Translations under genes and position numbers: made by a program
Notes under the pieces: generated by a model
Told to the model about the DNA's origin: nothing
Seen by the model: only the letters and a program-made list of their open reading frames with translations
The model's database searches: none
Part shown: positions 49,486-63,558 of the stretch, piece after piece
How positions within the stretch are numbered: position 1 is the stretch's first letter
How the letters are laid out: each line of letters starts with the position of its first letter
NCBI GenBank assembly: GCA_947683425.1
Contig: CANTUQ010000331.1
Coordinates: 62,001 to 126,000, forward strand
Direction: 5' to 3'
DNA: 64,000 bases
From: Excoecaria cochinchinensis
Lineage: Eukaryota > Streptophyta > Magnoliopsida > Malpighiales > Euphorbiaceae

Positions 49486-52400
49486 TGCGTTGTGACCGGG
49501 GAGCCTCCAGTAGCTGTTCCAATCGAGTTCTCCTGAATTATTGGACTCGGATCCAAAATTTCACCACCTTTTGCGATTTCTCGATTTTGGCAATTTTCCC
49601 TAGTGGTACCCCTAGGGAAATCCGTAAAAATCCGTCGGATTCCGACGAAGCCGATTCTCGATGCGTTGTGACCGGCGAGCCTCCAGCAGCTGTTCTAATC
49701 GAGTTCTCCTAAATTATTGGACTCGGATCCAAAATTTCACCACTTTTTACGATTTCTCGATTTTGGCGATTTTCCCTAGTGGTACCCCTAGGGAAATCCG
49801 TCAGATTCCGACGAAGTCGATTCTCGATGCGTTGTGACCGGCGAGCCTCCAGTAGCTGTTCCAATCGAGTTCTCCTGAATTATTGGACTCGGATCAAATA
49901 TTTCACCACTTTTTGCGATTTCTCGATTTTGGCGATTTTCCCTAGTGGTACCCCTAGGGAAATCCGTAAAAATCCGTCGGATTCCGACGAAGCCGATTCT
50001 CGATGCGTTGTGACCGGCGAGCCTCCAGTAGCTGTTCCAATTGAGTTCTCCTGAATTATTGGACTCGGATCCAAAATTTCACCACCTTTTGCGATTTCTC
50101 GATTTTGGCGATTTTCCCTAGTGGTACCCCTAGGGAAATCCGTAAAAATTCGTCGGATTTCGACGAAACCGATTCTCGATGCGTTGTGACCGGCGAGCCT
50201 CCAGTAGCTGTTCTAATCGAGTTCTCCTGAATTATTGGACTCGAATCAAAAATTTCACCACTTTTTGCGATTTCTCGATTTTGGCGATTTTCCCAAGTGG
50301 TACCCCTAGGGAAATCCGTAAAAATCCGTCGGATTCCGACGAAGCCGATTCTCGATGCGTTGTGACCGGCGAGCCTCCAGTAGCTGTTCCAATCGAGTTC
50401 TCCTGAATTATTGGACTCGGATCCAAAATTTCACCACCTTTTGCGATTTCTCGATTTTGGTGATTTTCCCTAGTTGTACACCTTTGGAAATCCATAAAAA
50501 TCCGTCGAATTCCGACGAATCCGATTCTCGATGCGTTGTGACCGGCGAGCCTCCAGTAGCTGTTCCAATCGAGTTCTCCTGAATTATTGGACTCGGATCC
50601 AAAATTTCACCACCTTTTTCGATTTCTCGATTTTGGCAATTTTCCCTAGTGGTACCCCTAGGGAAATCCGTAAAAATCCGTCGGATTCCGACGAAGCCGA
50701 TTCACGATGCGTTGTGACCGGCGAGCCTCCAGTAGCTGTTCCAATCGAGTTCTCCTGAATTATTGGACTCGGATCAAAAATTTCACCACCTTTTGCGATT
50801 TCTCGATTTTGGCTATTTTCCCTAGTGGTACCCCTAGGGAAATCCGTAAAAATCCGTCGGATTCCGACGAAGCCGATTCTCGATGCGTTGTGACCGGCGA
50901 GCCTCCAGTAGCTGTTCCAATCGAGTTCTCCTTAATTATTGGACTCGGATCCAAAATTTCACCACTTTTTGCGATTTCTCGATTTTGGCGATTTTCCCAA
51001 GTGGTACCCCTAGGGAAATCCGTAAAAATCCGTCGGATTCCGACGAAGCCGATTCTCGATGCGTTGTGACCGGCGAGCCTCCAGTAGCCGTTCCAATCGA
51101 GTTCTCCTGAATTATTGGACTCGGATCCAAAATTTCACCACATTTTGCGATTTCTCGATTTTGGCGATTTTCCCTAGTGGTACCCCTAGGGAAATCCGTA
51201 AAAATCCGTCGGATTCCGACGAAGCCGATTCTCGATGTGTTGTGACCGGCGAGCCTCCAGTAGCTGTTCCAATCGAGTTCTCCTGAATTATTGGACTCGG
51301 ATCCATAATTTCACAACCTTTTGCGATTTCTCGATTTTGGTGATTTTCCCTAGTGGTACCCCTAGGGAAATCCGTAAAAATCCATCGGATTTCGACGAAG
51401 CCGATTCTCGATGCGTTTTGACCGGCGAGCCTCCAGTAGCAGTTCCAATCGAGTTCTTCTGAATTATTGGACTCGGATCCAAAATTTCACCACTTTTTGC
51501 GATTTCTCGATTTTGGCGATTTTCCCTAGTGGTACCCCTAGGGAAATCCGTAAAAATCCGTCGGATTTCGACGAAGCCGATTCTCGATGCATTGTGACCG
51601 GCGAGCCTCCAGTAGCTATTCCAATCGAGTTCTCCTGAATTATTGGACTCGGATCCAAAATTTCACAACTTTTTGCGATTTCTCGATTTTTGCGATTTTC
51701 CCTAGTGGTACCCCTAGGGAAATCCGTCGGATTCCGACGAAGCCGATTCTCGATGCATTGTGACCGGCGAGCCTCCAGTAGATGTTCCAATCGAGTTCTC
51801 CTGAATTATTGGACTCGGATCCAAAATTTCACCACTTTTTGCGATTTCTCGATTTTGGCGATTTTCCCTAGTGGTACCCCTAGGGAAATCCGTCGGATTC
51901 CGACGAAGCCGATTCTCGATGCGTTGTGACCGGCGAGCCTCCAGTAGCTGTTCCAATCGAGTTCTCCTGAATTATTGGACTCGGATCCAAAATTTCACCA
52001 CTTTTTGCGATTTCTCGATTTTGGCGATTTTCCCTAATGGTACCCCTAGGGAAATCCGTCGGATTCCGACGAAGCCGATTCTCGATGCGTTGTGACCGGC
52101 GAGCCTCCAGTAGCTGTTCCAATTGAGTTCTCCTGAATTTTTGGACTCGGATCCAAAATTTCACCACTTTTTTCGATTTCTCGATTTTGGCGATTTTCCC
52201 TAGTGGTACCCCTAGGGAAATCTGTCGGATTCCGACGAAGCCGATTCTCGATGCGTTGTGACCGGCGAGCCTCCAGTAGCTGTTCCAATCGAGTTCTCCT
52301 GAATTATTGGACTCGAAATAAAAATTTCACCACTTTTTGCGATTTCTCGATTTTGGCGATTTTCCCTAGTGGTATCCCTAGGGAAATCCGTAAAAATCCG

Positions 52401-55203
52401 TCGGATTCCGACGAAGCCGATTCTCGATGCGTTGTGACCGGCGAGCCTCCAGTAGCTGTTCCAATCGAGTTCTCCTGAATTATTGGACTCGGATCCAAAA
52501 TTTCACCACTTTTTGCGATTTTTCGATTTTGGCGATTTTCCCTAGTGGTACCCCTAGGGAAATCCGTAAAAATCCGTCGGATTCCAACGAAGCCGATTCT
52601 CGATGCGTTGTGACCGGCGAGCCTCCAGTAGCTGTTCTAATCGAGTTCTCCTGAATTATTGGACTCGGATCCAATATTTCACCACTTTTTGCGATTTCTC
52701 GATTTTGGCGATTTTCCCTAGTGGTACCCCTAGGGAAATCCGTAAAAATCCATCGGATTTCGACGAAGCCGATTCTCGATGCGTTGTGACCGGCGAGCCT
52801 CCAGTAGCTGTTCCAATCGAGTTCTCCTGAATTATTGGACTCGGATCCAAAATTTCACCACTTTTTGCGATTTCTCGATTTTGGCGATTTTCCCTAGTGG
52901 TACCCCTAGGGAAATTCGTCGGATTCCGACGAAGCCGATTCTCGATGCGTTGTGACCGGTGAGCCTCCAGTAGCTGTTCCAATCGAGTTCTCCTGAATTA
53001 TTGGACTCGGATCCAATATTTCACCACTTTTTGCGATTTCTCGATTTTGGCGATTTTCCCTGGTGGTACCCCTAGGGAAATCCGTAAAAATCCGTCGGAT
53101 TCCGACGAAGCCGATTCTCGATGCGTTGTGACCGGCGAGCCTCCAGTAGCTGTTCCAATCGAGTTCTCCTGAATTATTGGACTCGGATCAAAAATTTCAC
53201 CACGTTTTGCGATTTCTCGATTTTGGCGATTTTCCCTAGTGGTACCCCTAGGGAAATCCGTAAAAATCCGTCGGATTCCGACGAAGCCGATTCTCGATGC
53301 GTTGTGACCGGCGAGCCTCCAGTAGCTGTTCCAATCGAGTTCTCCTGAATTATTGGACTCGGATCCAAAATTTGGCCACCTTTTGCGATTTCTCGATTTT
53401 GGCGATTTTCCCTAGTGGTACCCCTAGGTAAATCCGTAAAAATCCGTCGGATTCCGACGAAGCTGATTCTCGACGCGTTATGACCGGCGAGCCTCCAGTA
53501 GCTGTTCCAATCGAGTTCTCCTGAACTATTGGACTCGGATCCAAAATTTCACCACCTTTTGCGATTTCTCGATTTTGGTGATTTTCCCTAGTGGTACCCC
53601 TAGGGAAATCCGTAAAAATCTGTCGGCTTCCGACGAAGCCGATTATCGATGCGTTGTGACCGGCGAGCCTCCAGTAGCTGTTCCAATCGAGTTCTCCTGA
53701 ATTATTGGACTCGGATCCAAAATTTCACCGCTTTTTGCGATTTCTCGATTTTGGCGATTTTCCCTAGTGGTACCCCTAGGGAAATGCGTAAAAATCCGTC
53801 GGATTCCGACGAAGCCGATTCTCGATGCGTTGTGACCGGCGAGCCTCCAGTAGCTGTTCCAATCGAGTTCTCCTGAATTATTGAACTCGGATCCAAAATT
53901 TTACCACTTTTTGCGATTTCTCGATTTTGGCGATTTTCCCTAGTGGTACCCCAAGGGAAATCCGTAAAAATCCGTCGGATTCCGACGAAGCCGATTCTCG
54001 ATGCGTTGTGACCGGAGAGCCTCCAGTAGCTGTTCCAATCGAGTTCTCCTGAATTATTGGACTCGGATCCAAAATTTCACCACTTTTTGCGATTTCTCGA
54101 TTTTGGCGATTTTCCCTAGTGGTACCCCTAGGGAAATCCGTCGGATTCCGACGAAGCCGATTCTCGATGCGTTGTGACCGGCGAGCCTCCAGTAGCTGTT
54201 CCAACCGAGTTCTCCTGAATTATTGGACTCGGATCCAAAATTTCACCACTTTTTGCGATTTCTCGATTTTGGCGATTTTCCCTAGTGGTACCCCTAGGGA
54301 AATCCGTAAAAATCCGTCGGATTCCGACGAAGCCGATTCTCGATGCGTTGTGACCGGAGAGCCTCCAGTAGCTGTTCCAATCGAGTTCTCCTGAATTATT
54401 GGACACGGATCCAAAATTTCACCACTTTTTGCGATTTCTCGATTTTGGCGATTTTCCCTAGTAGTACCCCTAGGGAAATCCGTCGGATTCCGACGAAGCC
54501 GATTCTCGATGCGTTGTGACCGGCGAGCCTCCAGTAGCTGTTCCAATCGAGTTCTCCTGAATTATTGGACTCGGATCCAAAATTTCACCACTTTTTGCGA
54601 TTTCTCGATTTTGGCAATTTTCCCTAGTGGTACCCGTAGGGAAATCCGTCGGATTCCGACGAAGCCGATTCTCGATGCGTTGTGACCGGCGAGCCTCCAG
54701 TAGCTGTTCCAATCGAGTTCTCCTGAATTATTGGACTCGGATCCAAAATTTCACCACTTTTTGCGATTTCTCGATTTTGGCGATTTTCCCTAGTGGTATC
54801 CCTAGGGAAATCCGTAAAAATCCGTCGGATTCCGACGAAGCCGATTCTCGATGCGTTATGACCGGCGAGCCTCCAGTAGCTGTTCCAATCGAGTTCTCCT
54901 GAATTATTGGACTCGGATCCAAAATTTCACCACTTTTTGCGATTTTTCGATTTTGGCGATTTTCCCTAGTGGTACCCCTAGGGAAATCCGTAAAAATCCG
55001 TCGGATTCCGACGAAGCCGATACTCGATGCGTTGTGACCGGCGAGCCTCCAGTAGCTGTTCCAATCGAGTTCTCCTGAATTATTGGACTCGGATCCAAAA
55101 TTTCACCACTTTTTGCGATTTCTCGATTTTGGCGATTTTCCCTAGTGGTAACCCTAGGAAAATCCGTAAAAATCCGTCGGATTCCAACGAAGCTGATTCT
55201 CGA
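49486..55203. repeat. Mixed CAGTAG-subfamily segment
   Basis: Thirty-three monomers, nine of them 166 bp, nearly all with CAGTAGCTG. One CAGCAGCTG monomer stands at landmark 49,661. The variant caccaccttttgcg is common up to about 53.6 kb. Four consecutive short monomers occur at 51,588-52,251. I see no clean higher-order unit. Confidence 0.8.
51806..51971. repeat. Representative 166-bp (short) monomer
   Basis: This copy equals the long monomer minus 10 bp: aaatccgt-aaaaatccgt-cgg becomes aaatccgt-cgg. The flanking 8-bp identity (aaatccgt) makes slippage or unequal exchange between the pair the simple explanation. It also carries the CAGTAGCTG variant typical of the right third of the window, which destroys the PvuII site. 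The short form makes up 118 of 369 monomers: 12 of 109 before 19.25 kb, 56 of 139 between 19.25 and 43.2 kb, 2 of 48 between 43.2 and 51.6 kb, and 48 of 73 after that. Confidence 0.93.
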
Positions 55204-58200
55204 TGCGTTGTGACCGGCAAGCCTCCAGTAGCTGTTCCTATCGAGTTCTCCTGAATTATTGGACTCGGATCCAAAATTTCACCACTTTTTGCGATTTCTC
55301 GATTTTGGCGATTTTTCCTAGTGGTACCCCTAGGGAAATCCGTCGGATTCCGACGAAGCCGATTCTCGATGCGTTGTGACCGGCGAGCCTCCAGTAGCTG
55401 TTCCAATCGAGTTCCCCTAAATTATTGGACTCGGATCCAAAATTTCACCACTTTTTGCGATTTCTCGATTTTGGCGATTTTCCCTAGTGGTACCCCTAGG
55501 GAAATCCGTCGGATTCCGACGAAGCCGATTCTCGATGCGTTGTGACCGGCGAGCCTCCAGTAGCTGTTCCAATCGAGTTCCCCTGAATTATTGGACTCGG
55601 ATCCAAAATTTCACCACTTTTTGCGATTTCTCGATTTTGGCGATTTTCCCTAGTGGTACCTCTAGGGAAATTCGTCGGATTCCGACGAAGCCGATTCTCG
55701 ATGCGTTGTGACCGGCGAGCCTCCAGTAGCTGTTCCAATCGAGTTCTCCTGAATTATTGGACTCGGATCCAAAATTTCACCACTTTTTGCGATTTCTTGA
55801 TTTTGGCGATTTTCCCTAGTGGTACCCCTAGGGAAATTCGTCGGATTCCGACGAAGCCGATTCTCGATGCGTTGTGACCGGCGAGCCTCCAGTAGCTGTT
55901 CCAATCGAGTTCTCCTGAATTATTGGACTCGGATCCAAAATTTCATCACTTTTTGCGATTACTCGATTTTGGCGATTTTCCCTAGTGGTACCCCTAGGGA
56001 AATTCGTCGGATTCCGACGAAGCCGATTCTCGATGCGTTGTGACCGACGAGCCTCCAGTAGCTGTTCCAATCGAGTTCTCCTGAATTATTGGACTCGGAT
56101 CCAAAATTTTACCACTTTTTGCGATTTCTCGATTTTGGCGATTTTCCCTAGTGGTACCCCTAGGGAAATCCGTCGGATTCCGACGAAGCCGATTCTCGAT
56201 GCGTTGTGACCGGCGAGCCTCCAGTAGCTGTTCCAATCGAGTTCTCCTGAATTATTGGACTCGGATCCAAAATTTCACCACTTTTTGCGATTTCTCAATT
56301 TTGGCGATTTTCCCTAGTGTACCCCTAGGGAAATCCGTAAAAATCCGTCGGATTCCGACGAAGCCGATTCTCGATGCGTTGTGACCGGCGAGCCTCCAGT
56401 AGCTGTTCCAATTGAGTTCTCCTGAATTATTGGACTCGGATCCAACATTTCACCACTTTTTGCGATTTCTCGATTTTGGCGATTTTCCCTAGTGGTACCC
56501 CTAGGGAAATCCGTCGGATTCCGACGAAGCCGATTCTCGATGCGTTGTGACCGGCGAGCCTCCAGTAGCTGTTCCAATCGAGTTCTCCTGAATTATTGGA
56601 CTCGGATCCAAAATTTCACCACTTTTTGCGATTTCTCGATTTTGGCGATTTTCCCTAGTGGTACCCCTAGGAAAATCCGTCGAATTCCGACGAAGCCGAT
56701 TCTCGATGCGTTGTGACCGGCGAGCCTCCAGTAGCTGTTCCAATCGAATTCTCCTGAATTATTGGACTCGGATCCAAAATTTCACCACTTTTTGCGATTT
56801 CTCAATTTTGGCGATTTTCCCTAGTGGTACCCCTAGGAAAATCCGTTGGATAACGACGAAGCCGATTCTCGATGCGTTTTGACCGGCGAGCCTCCAGTAG
56901 CTGTTCCAATCGAGTTCTCTTGAATTATTGGACTCGGATCAAAAATTTCACCACTTTTTGCGATTTCTCGATTTTGGCGATTTTCCCTAGTGGTACCCCT
57001 AGGGAAATCCGTCGGATTCCGACGAAGCCGATTCTCGATGCGTTGTGACCGGAGAGCCTCCAGTAGCTGTTCCAATTGAGTTCTCCTGAATTGTTTGACT
57101 CGGATCCAAAATTTCACCACTTTTTGCGATTTCTCGATTTTGGCGATTTTCCCTAATGGTACCCCTAGGAAAATCCGTCGGATTCCGACGAAACCGATTC
57201 TCGATGCGTTGTGACCGGCGAGCCTCCAGTAGCTGTTCCAATTGAGTTCTCCTGAATTATTGGACTCGGATCAAAAATTTCACCACTTTTTGCGATTTCT
57301 CGATTTTGGCGATTTTCCCTAGTGGTACCCCTTGGGAAATCCGTAAAAATCCGTCGGATTCCGACAAAGCCGATTCTCGATGCGTTGTGACCGGCGAGCC
57401 TCCAGTATCTATTCCAATCGAGTTCTCCAGAATTATTGGACTCGGATCCAAAATTTCACCACTTTTTGTGATTTCTCGATTTTGGCGATTTTCCCTAGTG
57501 GTACCCCTAGGGAAATCCGTCGGATTCCGACGAAGCCGATTCTCGATGCGTTGTGACCGGCGAGCCTCCAGTAGCTGTTCCAATCGAGATCTCCTGAATT
57601 ATTAGACTCGGATCCAAAATTTCACCCCTTTTTGCGATTTCTCGATTTTGGCGATTTTCCCTAGTGGTACCCCTAGGGAAATTCGTCGGATTCCGACGAA
57701 GCCAATTCTCGATGCGTTGTGACCGACGAGCCTCCAGTAGCTGTTCCAATCGAGTTCTCCTGAATTATTGGACTCGGATCCAAAATTTTACCACTTTTTG
57801 CGATTTCTCGATTTTGGCGATTTTCCCTAGTGGTACCCCTAGGGAAATCCGTCGGATTCCGACGAAGCCGATTCTCGATGCGTTGTGACCGGCGAGCCTC
57901 CAGTAGCTGTTCCAATCGAGTTCTCCTGAATTATTGGACTCAGATCCAAAATTTCACCACTTTTTGCGATTTCTCGATTTTGGCGATTTTCCCTAGTGGT
58001 ACCCCTAGGGAAATCCGTCGGATTCCGACGAAGCCGATTCTCGATGCGTTGTGACCGGCGAGCCTCCAGTAGCTGTTCCAATCGAGTTCTCCTGAATTAT
58101 TGGACTCGGATCCAAAATTTCACCACTTTTTGCGATTTCTCGATTTTGGCGATTTTCCCTAGTGGCACCCCTAGGGAAATCCGTAAAAATCCGTCGGATT

Positions 58201-59226
58201 TCGACGAAGGCGATTCTCGATGCATTGTGACCGGCGAGCCTCCAGTAGCTGTTCCAATCGAGTTCTCCTGAATTATTGGACTCGGATCCAAAATTTCACC
58301 ACTTTTTGTGATTTCTCGATTTTGGCGATTTTCCCTAGTGGTACCCCTAGGGAAATCCGTCGGATTCCGACGAAGCCGATTCTCGATACGTTGTGACCGG
58401 CGAGCCTCCAGTAGCTGTTCCAATCGAGTTCTCCTGAATTATTGGACTCGGATCCAAAATTTCACCACTTTTTGCGATTTCTCGATTTTGGCGATTTTCC
58501 CTAGTGGTACCCCTAGGGAAATTCGTCGGATTCCGACGAAGCCGATTCTCGATGCGTTGTGACCGGCGAGCCTCCAGTAGCTGTTCCAATCGAGTTCTCC
58601 TAAATTATTGGAATCGGATCCAAAATTTCACCACTTTTTGCGATTACTCGATTTTGGCGATTTTCCCTAGTGGTACCCCTAGGGAAATCCGTCGGATTCC
58701 GACGAAGCCGATTCTCGATGCGTTGTGACCGGCGAGCCTCCAGTAGCTGTTCCAATTGAGTTCTCCTGAATTATTGGACTCGGATCCAAAATTTCACCAC
58801 TTTTTGCGATTTCTCGATTTTGGCAATTTTCCCTAGTGGTACCCCTAGGGAAATCCGTCGGATTCCGATGAAGCCGATTCTCGATGCGTTGTGACCGGAG
58901 AGCCTCCAGTAGCTGTTCCAATCGAGTTCTCCTGAATTATTTGACTCGGATCCAAAATTTCACCACTTTTTGTGATTTCTCGATTTTGGCGATTTTCCCT
59001 AATGGTACCCCTAGGAAAATCCGTCGGATTCCGACGAAGCCGATTCTCGATGCGTTGTGACCGGCGAGCCTCCAGTAGCTGTTCCAATCGAGTTCTCCTG
59101 AATTATTGGACTTGGATCCAAAATTTCAATACTTTTTGCGATTTCTCGATTTTGGCGATTTTCCCTAGTGGTACCCCTAGGGAAATCCGTAAAAATCCGT
59201 CGGATTCCGACGAAGCCGATTCTCGA
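55204..59226. repeat. Segment of almost pure 166-bp monomers
   Basis: Twenty-four monomers: twenty of 166 bp, one of 175 bp and three of 176 bp, summing exactly to 4,023 bp. Several share local marks, for example gaaattcgtcgg (55,668-57,690), gaccgacgagcc (56,042 and 57,721) and gcgattactcg (55,957 and 58,641). This suggests small-scale exchange without a stable HOR. Confidence 0.88.
56200..56374. repeat. 175-bp monomer, one-base deletion in near-palindrome
   Basis: The sequence reads ccctagtgtacccctaggg near 56,311, one G fewer than usual. This breaks the KpnI-centred symmetry. It is seen once. Confidence 0.85.
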
Positions 59227-59375
59227 TGCGTTGTGACCGGCGAGCCTCCAGTAGCTGTTGCAATCGAGTTCTCCTGAATTATTGGACTCGGATCAAAAAT
59301 TTCACCACTTTTTGCGATTTTCCCTAGTGGTACCCCTAGGGAAATCCGTTGGATTCCGACAAAGCCGATTCTCGA
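59227..59375. repeat. 149-bp truncated monomer (17-bp deletion)
   Basis: Near 59,314 the sequence goes directly from cactttttgcgattt to tccctagtgg, omitting ctcgattttggcgattt. The deletion lies between cgattt subrepeats and is added to the usual 10-bp deletion. It is copied at 61,564-61,712. Confidence 0.9.
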
Positions 59376-60225
59376 TGCGTTGTGACCGGCGAGCCTCCAG
59401 TAGCTATTCCAATCGAGTTCTCCTAAATTATTGGACTCGGATCCAAAATTTCACCACTTTTTGCGATTTCTCGATTTTGGCGATTTTCCCTAGTGGTACC
59501 CCTAGGGAAATCCGTAAAAATCCGTCGGATTCCGACGAAGCCGATTCTCGATGCGTTGTGACCGGCGAGCCTCCAGTAGCTGTTCCAATCGAGTTCTCCT
59601 GAATTATTGGACTCGGATCAAAAATTTCACCACTTTTTGCGATTTCTCGATTTTGGCGATTTTCCCTAGTGGTACCCCTAGGGAAATCCGTCGGATTCCG
59701 ACGAATCCGATTCTCGATGCGTTGTGACCGGCGAGCCTCCAGTAGCTGTTCCAATCGAGTTCTCCTTAATTATTGGACTCGGATCCAAAATTTCACCACT
59801 TTTTGCGATTTCTCGATTTTGGCGATTTTCCCTAGTGGTACCCCTAGGGAAATCCGTAAAAATCCGTCGGATTCCGACGAAGCCGATTCTCGATGCGTTG
59901 TGACCGGCGAGCCTCCAGTAGCTGTTCCAATCGAGTTCTCCTGAATTATTGGACTCGGATCCAAAATTTCACCACTTTTTGCGATTTCTCGATTTTGGCG
60001 ATTTTCCCTAGTGGTACCCCTAGGAAAATCCGTCGGATTCCGACGAAGCCGATTCTCGATGCGTTGTGACCGGCGAGCCTCCAGTAGCTGTTTCAATCGA
60101 GTTTTCCTGAATTATTGGACTCGGATCCAAAATTTCAACACTTTTTGCGATTTCTCGATTTTGGCGATTTTCCCTAGTGGTACCCCTAGGAAAATCCGTC
60201 GGATTCCGATGAAGCCGATTCTCGA

Positions 60226-60723
60226 TGCGTTGTGACCGGCGAGCCTCCAGTAACTGTTCCTATCGAGTTCTCCTGAATTATTGGACTCGGATCCAAAATT
60301 TCAACACTTTTTGCGATTTCTCGATTTTTGCGATTTTTCCTAGTGGTACCCCTAGGGAAATCCGTCGGATTCCGACGAAGCCGATTCTCGATGCGTTGTG
60401 ACCGGCGAGCCTCCAGTAGCTGTTCCAATCGAGTTCTCCTGAATTATTGGACTCGGATCCAAAATTTCACCACTTTTTGCGATTTCTCGATTTTTTCGAT
60501 TTTACCTAGTGGTACCCCTAGGGAAATCCGTCGAATTCCGACGAAGCCGATTCTCGATGCGTTGTGACCGGCGAGCCTCCAGTAGCTGTTCCAATCGAGT
60601 TCTCCTGAATTATTGGACTCGAATCCAAAATTTCACCACTTTTTGCGATTTCTCGATTTTGGCGATTTTCCCTAGTGGTACCCCTAGGAAAATCCGTCGG
60701 ATTCCGATGAAGCCGATTCTCGA
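60226..60723. repeat. 498-bp trimer (3x166), copy 1
   Basis: Three distinct 166-bp monomers: one with gatttttgcgatttttcc, one with ttttttcgattttacc and cgtcgaattcc, and one with gactcgaatcc and cctaggaaaatcc. A second copy follows immediately. Confidence 0.88.
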
Positions 60724-61221
60724 TGCGTTGTGACCGGCGAGCCTCCATTAGCTGTTCCAATCGAGTTCTCCTGAATTATTGGACTCGGATCCAAAATTTC
60801 ACCACTTTTTGCGATTTCTCGATTTTTGCGATTTTTCCTAGTGGTACCCCTAGGGAAATCCGTCGGATTCCGACGAAGCCGATTCTCGATGCGTTGTGAC
60901 CGGCGAGCCTCCAGTAGCTGTTCCAATCGAGTTCTCCTGAATTATTGGACTCGGATCCAAAATTTCACCACTTTTTGCGATTTCTCGATTTTTTCGATTT
61001 TACTTAGTGGTACCCCTAGGGAAATCCGTCGAATTCCGACGAAGCCGATTCTCGATACGTTGTGACCGGCGAGCCTCCAGTAGCTGTTCCAATCGAGTTC
61101 TCCTGAATTATTGGACTCGAATCCAAAATTTCACCACTTTTTGCGATTTCTCGATTTTGGCGATTTTCCCTAGTGGTACCCCTAGGGAAATCCGTCGGAT
61201 TCCGACGAAGCCGATTCTCGA
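60724..61221. repeat. 498-bp trimer (3x166), copy 2
   Basis: It has the same three-monomer order as the preceding unit, with small differences such as gattttacttagtgg near 61,001 and gatacgttgtg near 61,054. Confidence 0.88.
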
Positions 61222-62562
61222 TGTGTTGTGACCGGCGAGCCTCCAGTAGCTGTTCCAATCGAGTTCTCCTGAATTATTGGACTCGGATCCAAAATTTCAC
61301 CACTTTTTGCGATTTCTCGATTTTGGCGATTTTCCCCAGTGGTGCCCCTAGGGAAATCCGTCGAATTCCGACGAAGCCAATTCTCGATGCGTTGTGACCG
61401 GCGAGCCTCCAGTAGCTGTTCCAATCGAGTTCTCCTGAATTATTGGACTCGGATCCAAAATTTCACCACTTTTTGCGATTTCTCGATTTTGGCGATTTTC
61501 CCTAGTGGTACCCCTAGGGAAATCCCTAAAAATCCGTCGGATTCCGACGAAGCCGATTCTCGATGCGTTGTGACCGGCGAGCCTCCAGTAGCTGTTCCAA
61601 TCGAGTTCTCCTGAATTATTGGACTCGGATCAAAAATTTCACCACTTTTTGTGATTTTCCCTAGTGGTACCCCTAGGGAAATCCGTTGGATTCCGACAAA
61701 GCCGATTCTCGATGCGTTGTGACCGGCGAGCCTCCAGTAGCTATTCCAATCGAGTTCTCCTAAATTATTGGACTCGGATCCAAAATTTCACCACTTTTTG
61801 CGATTTCTCGATTTTGGCGATTTTCCCTAGTGGTACCCCTAGGGAAATCCGTAAAAATCCGTCGGATTCCGACGAAGCCGATTCTCGATGCGTTGTGACC
61901 GGCGAGCCTCCAGTAGCTGTTCCAATCGAGTTCTCCTGAATTATTGGACTCGGATCAAAAATTTCACCACTTTTTGCGATTTCTCGATTTTGGCGATTTT
62001 CCCTAGTGGTACCCCTAGGGAAATCCGTCGGATTCCGACGAAGCCGATTCTCGATGCGTTGTGACCGGCGAGCCTCCAGTAGCTGTTCCAATCGAGTTCT
62101 CCTTAATTATTGGACTCGGATCCAAAATTTCACCACTTTTTGCGATTTCTCGATTTTGGCGATTTTCCCTAGTGGTACCCCTAGGGAAATCCGTAAAAAT
62201 CCGTCGGATTCCGACGAAGCCGATTCTCGATGCGTTGTGACCGGCGAGCCTCCAGTAGCTGTTCCAATCGAGTTCTCCTGAATTATTGGACTCGGATCCA
62301 AAATTTCACCACTTTTTGCGATTTCTCGATTTTGGCGATTTTCCCTAGTGGTACCCCTAGGAAAATCCGTCGGATTCCGACGAAGCCGATTCTCGATGCG
62401 TTGTGACCGGCGAGCCTCCAGTAGCTGTTTCAATCGAGTTTTCCTGAATTATTGGACTCGGATCCAAAATTTCAACACTTTTTGCGATTTCTCGATTTTG
62501 GCGATTTTCCCTAGTGGTACCCCTAGGAAAATCCGTCGGATTCCGATGAAGCCGATTCTCGA

Positions 62563-63060
62563 TGCGTTGTGACCGGCGAGCCTCCAGTAACTGTTCCAAT
62601 CGAGTTCTCCTGAATTATTGGACTCGGATCCAAAATTTCAACACTTTTTGCGATTTCTCGATTTTTGCGATTTTTCCTAGTGGTACCCCTAGGGAAATCC
62701 GTCGGATTCCGACGAAGCCGATTCTCGATGCGTTGTGACCGGCGAGCCTCCAGTAGCTGTTCCAATCGAGTTCTCCTGAATTATTGGACTCGGATCCAAA
62801 ATTTCACCACTTTTTGCGATTTCTCGATTTTTTCGATTTTACCTAGTGGTACCCCTAGGGAAATCCGTCGAATTCCGACGAAGCCGATTCTCGATGCGTT
62901 GTGACCGGCGAGCCTCCAGTAGCTGTTCCAATCGAGTTCTCCTGAATTATTGGACTCGAATCCAAAATTTCACCACTTTTTGCGATTTCTCGATTTTGGC
63001 GATTTTCCCTAGTGGTACCCCTAGGAAAATCCGTCGGATTCCGATGAAGCCGATTCTCGA
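62563..63060. repeat. 498-bp trimer inside 14-mer copy 2, first
   Basis: It corresponds to 60,226-60,723 at an offset of 2,337 bp, so the trimer pair existed before the 14-mer was duplicated. Confidence 0.87.
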
Positions 63061-63558
63061 TGCGTTGTGACCGGCGAGCCTCCAGTAGCTGTTCCAATCG
63101 AGTTCTCCTGAATTATTGGACTCGGATCCAAAATTTCACCACTTTTTGCGATTTCTCGATTTTTGCGATTTTTCCTAGTGGTACCCCTAGGGAAATCCGT
63201 CGGATTCCGACGAAGCCGATTCTCGATGCGTTGTGACCGGCGAGCCTCCAGTAGCTGTTCCAATCGAGTTCTCCTGAATTATTGGACTCGGATCCAAAAT
63301 TTCACCACTTTTTGCGATTTCTCGATTTTTTCGATTTTACCTAGTGGTACCCCTAGGGAAATCCGTCGAATTCCGACGAAGCCGATTCTCGATACGTTGT
63401 GACCGGCGAGCCTCCAGTAGCTGTTCCAATCGAGTTCTCCTGAATTATTGGACTCGAATCCAAAATTTCACCACTTTTTGCGATTTCTCGATTTTGGCGA
63501 TTTTCCCTAGTGGTACCCCTAGGGAAATCCGTCGGATTCCGACGAAGCCGATTCTCGA
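63061..63558. repeat. 498-bp trimer inside 14-mer copy 2, second
   Basis: It corresponds to 60,724-61,221 at an offset of 2,337 bp and keeps the gatacgttgtg change near 63,391. Confidence 0.87.

Larger units (their letters stand above)
59227..61563. repeat. 2,337-bp 14-mer HOR, copy 1
   Basis: It holds one 149-bp, ten 166-bp and three 176-bp monomers (149+1,660+528 = 2,337). The 149-bp monomer lies at landmarks 59,226-59,375. The second half contains two 498-bp trimers. Marks: ccgttggattccgacaaag, ctccttaatta, ttttcctgaatt, aatttcaacac, and ttttttcgattttacc. Confidence 0.9.
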